Assembly (NCBI GenBank): GCA_016207545.1
Contig: JACQPO010000146.1
Span: 1 to 19,116 of the forward strand
Origin: Methanobacteriota archaeon
Lineage (GTDB): Archaea > Thermoplasmatota > Thermoplasmata > RBG-16-68-12 > EA-27
DNA: 19,116 nucleotides
Reading direction: 5' to 3'
The position numbers were made by a program, and so were the translations under genes. The notes beneath the pieces were generated by a model. It was given only the letters and a program-made list of their open reading frames with translations, had not been told where the DNA came from and made no database searches. Positions 7,465 to 14,462 of this stretch are shown here, one piece after another; position 1 is the first letter of the stretch, and each line of letters starts with the position of its first letter.

Positions 7465-8120
7465 TCCTGCTCCCTCCGGTTGAGCACGCGGATGCCCCTC
7501 TCGTCCGCGGCCGCCTGAATTTCAAGCCTCCGTCGCATGCCGACGGCGGCGGCGATGCGTACGGCCTCGACCTTCGGGTCAACGTGTTCCAGGTCGTGCG
7601 CAGTATGTACGAGGACCTCGCGGAAGCCGGACGGATGGAGCCCGCGTACGGCCTTCGGCCCGCGGTAGCCGATCGACGGCACGTTTGGACGGTACCCGAG
7701 GTGGCGGCGCAGTTTCGTGTGCTGCCCTTGCGGCTTGCGCCACTTCAGCCCGAGCCGCTTGTACCGGAACCATTCTTGGCGGAGGAACGAGGGGCGACGT
7801 TGGGCGATCTCGCGGCGCAGATGGAGTGCGCGACGCAGCGCGGGGTCGAGCTGCGGCTTGAGTTTCGGTGTGTAGGCCTTCTCCTCTTCTTCCTCGGCCT
7901 CCGCCTCCGCAGGGGCTTCTTCCTCTGCGGCCTCCGGTTCCGCCTCGGCCTCAGGGGCCTCCTTCACGGCCTCCGTCTCCGGAGCTTCGAGATAGGCGAT
8001 CAAGCGCTCGCGCAGCTCGTCGACCTTCCCTTCCGCGTCGAGCCCGAACTCCTCGCACCAAGCGACGAGCTGGGCCTTCTTCGCCTTTCGTACTTCTGCG
8101 GGCGTCGGCCGTTCCGTCAC
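7461..8120 (-). CDS. rpl32e: Large-subunit ribosomal protein eL32 with N-terminal SAP-like domain
   Basis: The eL32 core (about residues 98–219) is clear: RRPSFLRQEWFRYKRLG, WRKPQGQHTKLRRHLGYRP, GYRGPKAVRGLHPSGF and the C-terminal RGIRVLN. It is preceded by about 97 extra residues. Residues 7–45 look like a SAP helix-extended loop-helix (KAQLVAWCEEFGLDAEGKVD, then ELRERLIAYL). Residues 45–81 are a Glu/Ala/Pro linker ending in a run of Glu. Core-only archaeal eL32 is about 130 residues; haloarchaeal eL32 carries a different, helix-hairpin-helix-type extension. The start is GTG 8120, overlapping the rpl6 stop (GTGA), with GGGGAGG ten bases upstream. The SAP call is by eye and less certain than the eL32 call. 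Confidence 0.94.
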   Translation of the reverse strand: MTERPTPAEVRKAKKAQLVAWCEEFGLDAEGKVDELRERLIAYLEAPETEAVKEAPEAEAEPEAAEEEAPAEAEAEEEEEKAYTPKLKPQLDPALRRALHLRREIAQRRPSFLRQEWFRYKRLGLKWRKPQGQHTKLRRHLGYRPNVPSIGYRGPKAVRGLHPSGFREVLVHTAHDLEHVDPKVEAVRIAAAVGMRRRLEIQAAADERGIRVLNRREQE

Positions 8121-8668
8121 GAGACCGCATCCTCCCCTTTCGAGACGATGTAGATGCCGTCTTGGAAGACCCTCGGGTCGAATCCTTTGATCCGCGTCGC
8201 GCGCTCGATGTTCGCTGCGGTCTGGCTCACGGCCTCGATGTCCGGGCCTTCGAGGGTGACCTGGTCCCCCTCGACCTTGACCGTCGTGTCCCCGAGGATC
8301 GGCGCCTTTCGCGGATGTCGCTCCCCGAGGAAGTTCTCGATCATGAACTCCTTCCCCTTCACACCGGCCTTCATCGGGAAGTGGGAGTACACGATTTTCA
8401 TCCGGTACCGCCAGCCCTTCGTGACGCCGTGGATCATGTTTCGGAGGTGCGCCGCGAACGTGCCGACGATTGCCTTCTCCATCCGTTTCGGGAGATCGCA
8501 CCGGATGACGACCTCTCTGCCCTGAAGGGAAATCGCCACGCGCGGATGGCTCAGCCGCCGGGCGAGGGAGGTCTTGCCTGCGCTGACGCGCACGGTGTCC
8601 CCTTGGACGGCGACCGTCACGCCGTCCGGGACCTTCACCCGTTCCTCCACGAAACCAGCGACCGGCAT
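8117..8668 (-). CDS. rpl6: Large-subunit ribosomal protein uL6
   Basis: Large-subunit protein near the factor-binding site (183 residues, archaeal length). Two L6 folds are visible: the N-terminal one (VPDGVTVAVQGDTVRVSAG) and the second ending in LEGPDIEAVSQTAANIE. The archaeal signature IRGFDPRVFQDGIY appears here as RIKGFDPRVFQDGIY, near the C-terminus. The ATG at 8668 has an SD that reuses the stop codon of rps8 (TGAGGTGAACG then ATG), the same arrangement as at rps14–rps8. Confidence 0.97.
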   Translation of the reverse strand: MPVAGFVEERVKVPDGVTVAVQGDTVRVSAGKTSLARRLSHPRVAISLQGREVVIRCDLPKRMEKAIVGTFAAHLRNMIHGVTKGWRYRMKIVYSHFPMKAGVKGKEFMIENFLGERHPRKAPILGDTTVKVEGDQVTLEGPDIEAVSQTAANIERATRIKGFDPRVFQDGIYIVSKGEDAVS

Positions 8669-8676
8669 CGTTCACC

Positions 8677-9066
8677 TCAGTACACGTATGCGAGCAGCTT
8701 ACCGCCCACGCCAAGTTCCTTCGCCTTCGCGTGGCCGACGACGCCCGCGGTCGTCGTCAGGATGAGGACGCCGAAGTCCTGCGCGGGCAGGTATCGGGCC
8801 TCCCACTTGTCCAGCTCCGTCCGCTTCACGCTGAACCGCGGCTTGATCACGCCGCAGTCGTTGATGGAGCCCTTCAACGTCACACGGAACACGCCGCCAC
8901 GGCCGTCTTCCACGCGCTCGAACCGCTCGATGTACTGCGCCCCTTGCATGACTTGGAGGACGCGGCCGATGAGCTTCGAGGCGGGACGGACGTGGCACTC
9001 GCCCTTCCCCGCCGTCTCCGCGTTCTTGATTGTTGCCATCGCATCGTTTAGAGGATCGAGTAGCAT
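8677..9066 (-). CDS. rps8: Small-subunit ribosomal protein uS8
   Basis: Primary 16S rRNA-binding protein of the central domain (129 residues, normal length). It shows LLDPLNDAMATIKNAE at the N-terminus, KLIGRVLQVMQ, and the C-terminal RYLPAQDFGVLILTTTAGVV block of the archaeal type. The ATG at 9066 follows the rps14 stop by eight bases; the SD GAGGTGA starts inside that stop codon. Confidence 0.97.
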   Translation of the reverse strand: MLLDPLNDAMATIKNAETAGKGECHVRPASKLIGRVLQVMQGAQYIERFERVEDGRGGVFRVTLKGSINDCGVIKPRFSVKRTELDKWEARYLPAQDFGVLILTTTAGVVGHAKAKELGVGGKLLAYVY

Positions 9067-9074
9067 GATTCACC

Positions 9075-9221
9075 TCAGGAGTACTTGCGGAACCCCATGT
9101 CGAAGGCGATCTCCCGGAAGCACTGGCGGCACACGTGGAGCCCGTACCGCCGGACGATGCCCCGCTTCCGACCGCAGCGGAGGCACCCTTTCTTCCGGCC
9201 GAACTGCTTCTTCGGCTTCAC
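9075..9221 (-). CDS. rps14: Small-subunit ribosomal protein uS14, zinc-binding form
   Basis: A 48-residue protein read directly from the minus strand between rpl5 and rps8. It begins MKPKKQFGRKKGCLRCGRKR and ends AFDMGFRKYS. Four cysteines in two CxxC pairs (C13/C16 and C31/C34) form the zinc site of the C+ type of S14, which assembles in the 30S head. The GTG start at 9221 overlaps the TGA of rpl5 (GTGA), and GAGGTGG lies four bases upstream. Size, zinc pairs and position between uL5 and uS8 make the call secure. Confidence 0.95.
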   Translation of the reverse strand: MKPKKQFGRKKGCLRCGRKRGIVRRYGLHVCRQCFREIAFDMGFRKYS

Positions 9222-9730
9222 TCGACCACCTCGAGGCTGAAGTTCTGCGCGATGAACGCGATTGCCTCCTGCTTCGAGACGCGGTGATGCCGCGGGATGT
9301 GGCCCGGGGCGACGCGGCGGACCTTGACCCGGTTTCCGGGGCGCACGAGGGACACGGTCACGTCCATGCCGAAGACGCCGATTTCCGGGTCGTACTTCAT
9401 GCCCTCGAAGTCCGTGTAGTCCGCGATGCCGAAGGAGAAGTTGCCATGTGCGTCGAACACGTAGTCCGGCAGCCGGTTGTTCCGCACCACCAACGCGCGT
9501 CGGAGGAGCTTGGCCGCGTTCTCCCCGCGGAGCGTGACCTTCGTCCCGATTGGCATGTTCCTCCTAACACCCCAGTCCCGGACGCTCTGGTGGGCGAGGG
9601 TCGTGACCGGCTTCTGCCCCGTGAGCATCTGGAGCACCCGCTGGGCCTTCGAGAGCTTCTCGCCGGCCTCGCCAACGCCGATGTTGACAACGACCTTCTC
9701 GATCCGCACGTCCCGCATCCCCATGGTCAC
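9218..9730 (-). CDS. rpl5: Large-subunit ribosomal protein uL5
   Basis: 5S rRNA-binding protein of the central protuberance (170 residues from the GTG). Signature stretches are RIEKVVVNIGVGEAGEKL, GQKPVTTLAH and VRRNMPIGTKVTLRG, with FEGMKYDPEIGVFGMDV in the C-terminal half and RVSKQEAIAFI at the end. The start is ambiguous: GTG 9730 overlaps the rps4e stop (GTGA) with a GGAGG ten bases upstream, while ATG 9724, two codons later, is also plausible but further from the SD. Confidence 0.96.
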   Translation of the reverse strand: MTMGMRDVRIEKVVVNIGVGEAGEKLSKAQRVLQMLTGQKPVTTLAHQSVRDWGVRRNMPIGTKVTLRGENAAKLLRRALVVRNNRLPDYVFDAHGNFSFGIADYTDFEGMKYDPEIGVFGMDVTVSLVRPGNRVKVRRVAPGHIPRHHRVSKQEAIAFIAQNFSLEVVE

Positions 9731-10437
9731 ACCGCCTGGGCCTCCGGAACACGGATTTCCGGAGTCTCCGTGCCCACGATGAACACGTAGTCGAGGATTG
9801 TCGAGAACCCTTCGCGGAAGTGGATCACGTTCGCGCGCGGGTTCCGGGTGCGCTCGACGCGCGAAACGTGCGCGAGTTCGCCCGCGTGCTGACCGCCGAT
9901 GAGCAACGCCACGTTCCCTTCCGCGAGGGGCAACGTCCCCGCAACCTTCTGCGACGGGACGGACACCTTGAGGGTGGTCCCCGGCGTGTACTCATTCTTC
10001 GCCAGCAGCAGGTTGCGGCCATCGTGCAAATGGATCTGGAACTGCCCGCCGCGCACGGTCGTCTTCCCCTGGACGCGGCACAGCTTCCATCCCGCCTCCG
10101 CGGCGTCGACTGGCACGAGGGCGAGCTTGCCGCGCCGGTCCAAGAGCATGCGGTAATGTTCCTTCGTCGGCGCGATCGTCACGACGTCCATGAACCCGAC
10201 CGGGAACTTCGGGTCCGTGACGACGCGACCGTCGACGAGGACCGAGCGGGAGAAGATGACGCGCTCCGCTTCGCGGGCGTTGTCCGCGCTTCGCAACATG
10301 TCCCGCAGGACCATCGCGATCGGCAAGGACTGCTCCGCGGGGTGCGGTCCCGGGCGCGGCTTGTACGTCCACACGAATTCCTTCCGCGCCAACTTCCAGG
10401 TGCGCGGAGCCGGGAGTCGCTTCAGATGTTTCTTCAT
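9727..10437 (-). CDS. rps4e: Small-subunit ribosomal protein eS4
   Basis: Archaeal–eukaryotic small-subunit protein (236 residues, typical). The N-terminus HLKRLPAPRTWKLARKE is the family signature; an S4-type RNA-binding domain follows (about 42–95), and a KOW motif lies near 174–191 (GNVALLIGGQHAGELAHV). The ATG at 10437 overlaps the rpl24 stop (ATGA) with GAGGAG eight bases upstream. Its place between uL24 and uL5 is conserved in Euryarchaeota. Confidence 0.97.
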   Translation of the reverse strand: MKKHLKRLPAPRTWKLARKEFVWTYKPRPGPHPAEQSLPIAMVLRDMLRSADNAREAERVIFSRSVLVDGRVVTDPKFPVGFMDVVTIAPTKEHYRMLLDRRGKLALVPVDAAEAGWKLCRVQGKTTVRGGQFQIHLHDGRNLLLAKNEYTPGTTLKVSVPSQKVAGTLPLAEGNVALLIGGQHAGELAHVSRVERTRNPRANVIHFREGFSTILDYVFIVGTETPEIRVPEAQAV

Positions 10438-10802
10438 CTGGACCGCTCCTCGAACCGCTTCAGCCGCAGCGGGTCCGTCTCGTCGAGTTTGGTGATGATG
10501 ATGTTCGACGGATGGATCGGCTTCGCGACCTGCGTGCCGTCTGCCTTCGCATGCGTGATGCCTTCGATAGCAATCCGCAAGTTTCGGTAGTCGACGTTCG
10601 CCACCTTTCCTTCCTTCCCCGCGTCGTCTCCCCGGACGATCTTCACGACGTCGCCTTTTCGGACCGGAACCGCGCGAGGCAGCTTCCGTTTCCGCTCCTC
10701 GAGATACGCTTCGCTCAGGTGGGCCGACATGAGGCGGCGCCGCTTGTGCCACGGCGCGTCGTAGACGGCCTTCCTCTGCTTTCGGGGCTGCTTCGACTTC
10801 AT
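10434..10802 (-). CDS. rpl24: Large-subunit ribosomal protein uL24
   Basis: Assembly-initiating 23S rRNA-binding protein near the exit tunnel (122 residues). It opens with MKSKQPRKQRKAVYDAPWHK, the archaeal L24 signature, and carries a KOW motif at about 47–67 (VRKGDVVKIVRGDDAGKEG). The ATG at 10802 matches the conserved N-terminus. A GTG three codons upstream (10811) would overlap the rpl14 stop as GTGA, like several neighbours, so the true start could be there. Confidence 0.95.
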   Translation of the reverse strand: MKSKQPRKQRKAVYDAPWHKRRRLMSAHLSEAYLEERKRKLPRAVPVRKGDVVKIVRGDDAGKEGKVANVDYRNLRIAIEGITHAKADGTQVAKPIHPSNIIITKLDETDPLRLKRFEERSR

Positions 10803-10807
10803 GGTCC

Positions 10808-11206
10808 TCACACGATGATGCTCGCCGTCGCGGCGATTCGCGGCCACCGCTCCGCGGCCTCCCGGGCGACGGGCCCTTTGATGTCCGATCCCTTCACCTC
10901 GCCTTCCGGCGTCATGATCACGCACGCATTGTCCTCGAACCGGACCATCACGCCGTCCGCGCGGCGGAACGGCCGGCGTTGGCGGACGATGACCGCGGTC
11001 ACGAGCTGGCGGCGCATCTCCGGGCTGCCCTTCTTCACGCTGACCAGGAGCAGGTCCCCGATGCCCGCGGACGCGAGGCGGCGGTGGACGCCGTGGTACT
11101 TCGGCACCTCGACGATCTCCACGATCTTCGCGCCCGTGTTGTCGATGCACTCGAGCCGCGCGCCTTTCGGCAGGCCGCGGGTCTGCCGTCCCGGAAGTCC
11201 TTTCAC
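10808..11206 (-). CDS. rpl14: Large-subunit ribosomal protein uL14
   Basis: Large-subunit protein at the subunit interface, contacting 16S rRNA in bridges (132 residues). Recognised by LECIDNTGAKIVEIVEVPKY, GIGDLLLVSVKKGSPEMRRQ, and VIVRQRRPFRRADGVMVRFE with DNACVIM. The start is GTG 11206 (GTGA overlap with rps17) after a GGGGGTGG stretch; the frame continues upstream only as a shadow of rps17. Confidence 0.96.
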   Translation of the reverse strand: MKGLPGRQTRGLPKGARLECIDNTGAKIVEIVEVPKYHGVHRRLASAGIGDLLLVSVKKGSPEMRRQLVTAVIVRQRRPFRRADGVMVRFEDNACVIMTPEGEVKGSDIKGPVAREAAERWPRIAATASIIV

Positions 11207-11550
11207 GACGCCACCCCCTTGTTCTGGATTGCGACGTACGCGACGGTCTTCGAGACCGGCCGGCACTCCATGAGCACTACCCGGTCCCCGACCTTCAGGT
11301 CGAGGCACGGCGGGTTGTGGGCCATGAACCGTTTCGTCCGCTTCTCGTACCGCTCGTACTTCCGGATGTACCGCAGGTACTCCCGTTCGACTACGACGGT
11401 GCGCTGCATGCGCGCGGAGACGACGGTGCCTTCGAACAGCTGTCCGCGGACCGGCAAGGTGCCGTGGAAGGGGCAGTGGCGGTCGTCGCACGCCTTCGCG
11501 GGCGCCGGCACGTCGATCCCGATGTCGCGAGCTGCGCTCTTCCCCGCCAT
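11203..11550 (-). CDS. rps17: Small-subunit ribosomal protein uS17
   Basis: Early-assembling 16S rRNA-binding OB-fold protein (115 residues). Archaeal features are ARDIGIDVPAPAKACDDRHC with CPFHGTLPVRGQ, then TVVVEREYLRYIRKYERYEK and the C-terminal NPPCLDLKVGDRVVLMECRP. I chose ATG 11550 because GAGGTG lies six bases upstream. A GTG at 11559 overlaps the rnp1 stop (GTGA) and would add three residues, but that GTG is itself part of the SD. Confidence 0.95.
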   Translation of the reverse strand: MAGKSAARDIGIDVPAPAKACDDRHCPFHGTLPVRGQLFEGTVVSARMQRTVVVEREYLRYIRKYERYEKRTKRFMAHNPPCLDLKVGDRVVLMECRPVSKTVAYVAIQNKGVAS

Positions 11551-11555
11551 CTCCT

Positions 11556-11813
11556 TCACCTCGCCTTCTTGATCCGGTCCTCGGGCCGGAACAGGAGGTC
11601 GTCCCCTTGCACGGGCGTCCCCTCCGCGCCGAAGCGGAACAGGGCTCCCTTCTTCGGAACCCGCTTCTCTCCCTTGTCCGTCTCCACGACGAGGGTATTG
11701 CGGGTCTCGTCGACGACGGCGCCCCGGAGGCCGCGCAGGGTCGGGTCCGTCGACTCGAGGACGGCGACGGACAGGCCGATGAGTTCGTGCTTCCGCAGGT
11801 TCACGGCCCTCAC
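11556..11813 (-). CDS. rnp1: Ribonuclease P protein component 1 (Rpp29/Pop4 family)
   Basis: Protein subunit of archaeal RNase P, which matures tRNA 5' ends; Rpp29 pairs with Rpp21 to help substrate recognition. The 85-residue protein is normal for the small archaeal form and has the Sm-like beta-barrel: RKHELIGLSVAVLESTDPTL, then LRGAVVDETRNTLVVET and EKRVPKKGALFRF. The start is GTG 11813, overlapping the rpl29 stop (GTGA), with a GGGGG SD seven bases before. Its place between uL29 and uS17 is typical of Euryarchaeota, though the SUI1/eIF1 gene often found beside it is absent. Confidence 0.93.
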   Translation of the reverse strand: MRAVNLRKHELIGLSVAVLESTDPTLRGLRGAVVDETRNTLVVETDKGEKRVPKKGALFRFGAEGTPVQGDDLLFRPEDRIKKAR

Positions 11814-12028
11814 CGCTTGGCCCCCTTCGCCCTCTCCTCCTCGCGGATGATCGTGAGGAGGCGCGCCACGTTCTTGCGGAGCGCGCGGATCTGCCCGGGA
11901 CTGTGCGGCGCGCCGCCCATCGCGGCGACGCCCCGTTCGTGGAGCAGCTCGTCCCGAAGCTCCTTGAGCTTCGCGGTCCGGGCCTCCGAGGTCATCTCCC
12001 GAACTTCCTTCACCCGCAAGAGCGCCAT
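11810..12028 (-). CDS. rpl29: Large-subunit ribosomal protein uL29
   Basis: Small two-helix protein near the exit tunnel that helps dock SRP and other nascent-chain factors (72 residues). It reads LLRVKEVREMTSEARTAKLK, ELRDELLHERGVAAMGG and IRALRKNVARLLTIIREEE. The ATG at 12028 shares a base with the rps3 stop (TGATG). The upstream GGGGGAT is only a weak SD, so coupling to uS3 translation probably matters. Confidence 0.95.
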   Translation of the reverse strand: MALLRVKEVREMTSEARTAKLKELRDELLHERGVAAMGGAPHSPGQIRALRKNVARLLTIIREEERAKGAKR

Positions 12029-12837
12029 CAGGACTCATCCCCCGGCTCTTCGGGCGGCTCTTCCGCGGGCGGCGCCTCGACGTCGACCTCGACGTCCGCG
12101 CCGATCTCCCGCAGCTTCTGGGTCGCCTTCTTGAGTTTCCGCACGGCGACCTTGCCCTTCGCGACCTCCTCGACGACCTGCTCCTCCGGGAGCGGCACTT
12201 CGGCGGCCGCCACCGCGGCGGGCCCCGGCGTCCCGGTCGGCGTCGGCGGCCGGATCTGAATCTCGTCCGGCAGTCTCGCCTGCGGGTCCATGATTTCCAC
12301 GGTCACGCCGATGACGCCGGGCTTCAGCCGTGCACCGGCGAAGCCGCGTCGCATCCACAGGTTGCGCGGCTCCCCACAATACTTCACGTGTCCCGACTTG
12401 AACTTCACCGTGCGATGTCGCTGGCCCGTCAGCTTCCCCGCGATCACGATGAGGCACCCCTTCGCGCCCGCCTCCATGACCCGGCGAAGCGTGCTGTGGC
12501 CCGCGCGGCGGAAGTGCCAGCCGCGTTCGAGTGCGTTCGCGAGTTTCTCCGCCATGATCTGCGCGTTGAGCGCGGGCTGCTGCTCCTCCTGCACCTCGAT
12601 CTGCGGGTTGTTGAAGTTGAAGTCCCGGGCGACCGCATCCGTGAGCGACTTGATCTGGCTCCCCTTGCGGCCGATCACGAGCCCGGGGCGTTCCGCGATG
12701 AGTGTGATGCGCGTACCCATCGGCGTCCGCTGGATGTCGAGCCCGCCGAAGCCGGCGCGGCGTGTCTCCTTCATCAGGTACTCCCGCAGGAGCACGCGAC
12801 GCAGGTTTTCCGCCACGATCTTCCGTTCGCTCGCCAT
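12028..12837 (-). CDS. rps3: Small-subunit ribosomal protein uS3 with long acidic C-terminal tail
   Basis: Small-subunit head protein at the mRNA entry tunnel (269 residues). The type-2 KH domain has its loop at residues 52–62 (GLVIGRKGSQI), and the C-terminal S3 domain includes RRAGHSTLRRVMEAGAKGC (111–129) and KFKSGHVKYCGEPRN. After about residue 197 comes a 70-residue extension: Pro/Ala-rich, then a charged helix-like part (KLKKATQKLREIGADVEVD), then a Glu/Pro tail. ATG 12837 (TGATG overlap with rpl22, GAGGAGGT seven bases upstream) is better than the GTG one codon earlier. Confidence 0.96.
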   Translation of the reverse strand: MASERKIVAENLRRVLLREYLMKETRRAGFGGLDIQRTPMGTRITLIAERPGLVIGRKGSQIKSLTDAVARDFNFNNPQIEVQEEQQPALNAQIMAEKLANALERGWHFRRAGHSTLRRVMEAGAKGCLIVIAGKLTGQRHRTVKFKSGHVKYCGEPRNLWMRRGFAGARLKPGVIGVTVEIMDPQARLPDEIQIRPPTPTGTPGPAAVAAAEVPLPEEQVVEEVAKGKVAVRKLKKATQKLREIGADVEVDVEAPPAEEPPEEPGDES

Positions 12838-13292
12838 CACCCGACCTCCTCGAGCACGACTTCCAGGTTTACCGTATCCTGGTTCCACGCGGTCGCGCGG
12901 CCTTGGGCGCGGGGCATGGTGCCCTTCAGGATTGCGCCCTTGTGGGCCGCGATGACCTTGATCCGCATCGATTCGACGTCGAGCCCCTTGTACCCGGCGT
13001 TCTCCTCCGCACTTTGGAGCACCATGAGCACGTGGCGGGCGACCTTAACGGGGAACCGACCGGGTCCGACGCCGCGCTTGTGGGCGATCATCGTCTTGTA
13101 CCGCTTCATCGGGACGGGCTGCTCCATCGCGATGACCCGCTCCAGGTACGCCTTCGCGTCCTCCACGGACTTCCCCCGGAGCGCGCGGCACAACTCGACC
13201 GCCTTCTTCGGGCTAATCGGCAGCTCGCGCCCCATCGCGCGCACGGTCGTGTCGTCGTCGATGTCCCGTGCGGAGTACCCGACCTTCGCCAT
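12837..13292 (-). CDS. rpl22: Large-subunit ribosomal protein uL22
   Basis: Large-subunit protein lining the exit tunnel (151 residues from ATG 13292). It is the archaeal–eukaryotic form with GYSARDIDDDTTVRAMGREL, ISPKKAVELCRALRGKSVED, and the tunnel-facing C-terminal part KVIAAHKGAILKGTMPRAQG. Three nested starts exist: GTG 13304, ATG 13298 and ATG 13292. Only ATG 13292 has an SD at good distance (GTGAGG, six bases), so I use it. Confidence 0.95.
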   Translation of the reverse strand: MAKVGYSARDIDDDTTVRAMGRELPISPKKAVELCRALRGKSVEDAKAYLERVIAMEQPVPMKRYKTMIAHKRGVGPGRFPVKVARHVLMVLQSAEENAGYKGLDVESMRIKVIAAHKGAILKGTMPRAQGRATAWNQDTVNLEVVLEEVG

Positions 13293-13300
13293 CGTCATCC

Positions 13301-13765
13301 TCACTTCAGCGGCAGGAACTTCGAGGACCGCGTCGCGCCGACGCCAGGGCCCGAGTGTTTCACGGGCTTCCGCGTCATCGCGAACTCCCCGAGGTAGTGA
13401 CCGATCATCTCTGGCCGGATCTCCACGAGCACGTACTCCTTCCCGTTGTGCACGGAGACCTTCTTCCCAACGAAGTCCGGCAGGATGGGCACGTCCCGGC
13501 AGTGCGTACGGATCGCCTCCTCGGTCCCGTTGTTCCGAAGCCTCTCCACGAACGTGAGCCGCTCGTCGTCGAGTCCGCGGAGGTACGTTCGGCGGGCGCG
13601 CGCGGGCAGAAGCTCGATGATGTCCTGGAGCGGCATCGCCCGGAGTTCCTCGAGCGTGAACCCGCGGTACGTGAACTCCTTTTTTCGCCGGACCTCGGTG
13701 CCCGCTGCCTTCTTCCGCAGCCGCCGCCGGGCCGCCTTCGCCGAGCCACCTTCCTTCTGGGCCAT
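13301..13765 (-). CDS. rps19: Small-subunit ribosomal protein uS19
   Basis: 30S head protein contacting the A-site region (154 residues). Its core has FTYRGFTLEELRAMPLQDI, LPARARRTYLRGL and the family signature IGHYLGEFAMTRKPVKHSGP near the C-terminus. Residues 1–29 are a basic Lys/Arg-rich extension slightly longer than in many archaea. The ATG at 13765 is one base from the rpl2 stop, with GGAGG seven bases upstream. Confidence 0.96.
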   Translation of the reverse strand: MAQKEGGSAKAARRRLRKKAAGTEVRRKKEFTYRGFTLEELRAMPLQDIIELLPARARRTYLRGLDDERLTFVERLRNNGTEEAIRTHCRDVPILPDFVGKKVSVHNGKEYVLVEIRPEMIGHYLGEFAMTRKPVKHSGPGVGATRSSKFLPLK

Positions 13766-13766
13766 C

Positions 13767-14462
13767 TCACTTCCTCCGTTTCCGCTTCGGGGACAACCGG
13801 CCGACCTTCCGGCCGGGAGGAGCGCCTGCCGACACGGTGCTCGGCCGGCCCACATGCTGGTGGGCGCCGCCGCCATGCGGGTGGTCCACGGGGTTCTTCG
13901 CGACGCCGCGGACGACGATCGCCGACTTCGCCTTGCTCCGGTACGCGTGGACGTGCTTGCCGGCCTTGTAGAACGGTTTCTCCTTCCGTCCGGCGCCCGC
14001 GACGATGCCGACGATCGCGCGGCACCGCGGATTGAGTTCCTTGAACTGCCCGGACGGCAGGCGGAGGACCGTCCGCTCCCCCTGGCTCACGACGACCGCG
14101 GTTGTGCCGGCGGCGCGGACGAGGCGACCACCGTCCCCTGGGGTCAGTTCCACGTTGTACACGAGCGTGCCCTCGGGGAGGTCCCTGAGCGGGACGATCG
14201 CTCCGCGTTCGACCCGCGGCTGGCCGACGGGAACCTTCTGCCCGACCTGCAACCCGTCCGAGGCGATCATGAAGAATTCCGTGTCTCCGAGTTCCACGCG
14301 CGCGATCGGGGCGGACCGGCCCGGGGCGTGGCGAATCTCGACGACGGTTCCCTCGCCCGCCTTGCGCGGCAGCTTCGCCGCGTCGATGTGGCGGTGGCTC
14401 GGGGACCGGTACGTGGGTGACGTCCCGCGGCCTCGTCTCTGGGTTGGCAGGTTCTTCCCCAT
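13767..14462 (-). CDS. rpl2: Large-subunit ribosomal protein uL2
   Basis: Highly conserved protein needed for subunit joining and peptidyl-transferase assembly (231 residues). It opens with GKNLPTQRRGRGTSPTYRSP, has the OB-fold and SH3-like domains, and carries the diagnostic NPVDHPHGGG at 190–199, with the functionally important His region. The C-terminus is basic (KRKRRK). The ATG at 14462 forms a TGATG overlap with the rpl23 stop, with GGGGTG upstream. Confidence 0.97.
   Translation of the reverse strand: MGKNLPTQRRGRGTSPTYRSPSHRHIDAAKLPRKAGEGTVVEIRHAPGRSAPIARVELGDTEFFMIASDGLQVGQKVPVGQPRVERGAIVPLRDLPEGTLVYNVELTPGDGGRLVRAAGTTAVVVSQGERTVLRLPSGQFKELNPRCRAIVGIVAGAGRKEKPFYKAGKHVHAYRSKAKSAIVVRGVAKNPVDHPHGGGAHQHVGRPSTVSAGAPPGRKVGRLSPKRKRRK

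Noticed and set aside
7868..9790. A 640-codon open frame on the plus strand
   Set aside because: It lies antisense to eL32, uL6, uS8, uS14 and uL5, has an Arg/Pro/Ser-rich composition typical of shadow frames in GC-rich DNA, and matches nothing.
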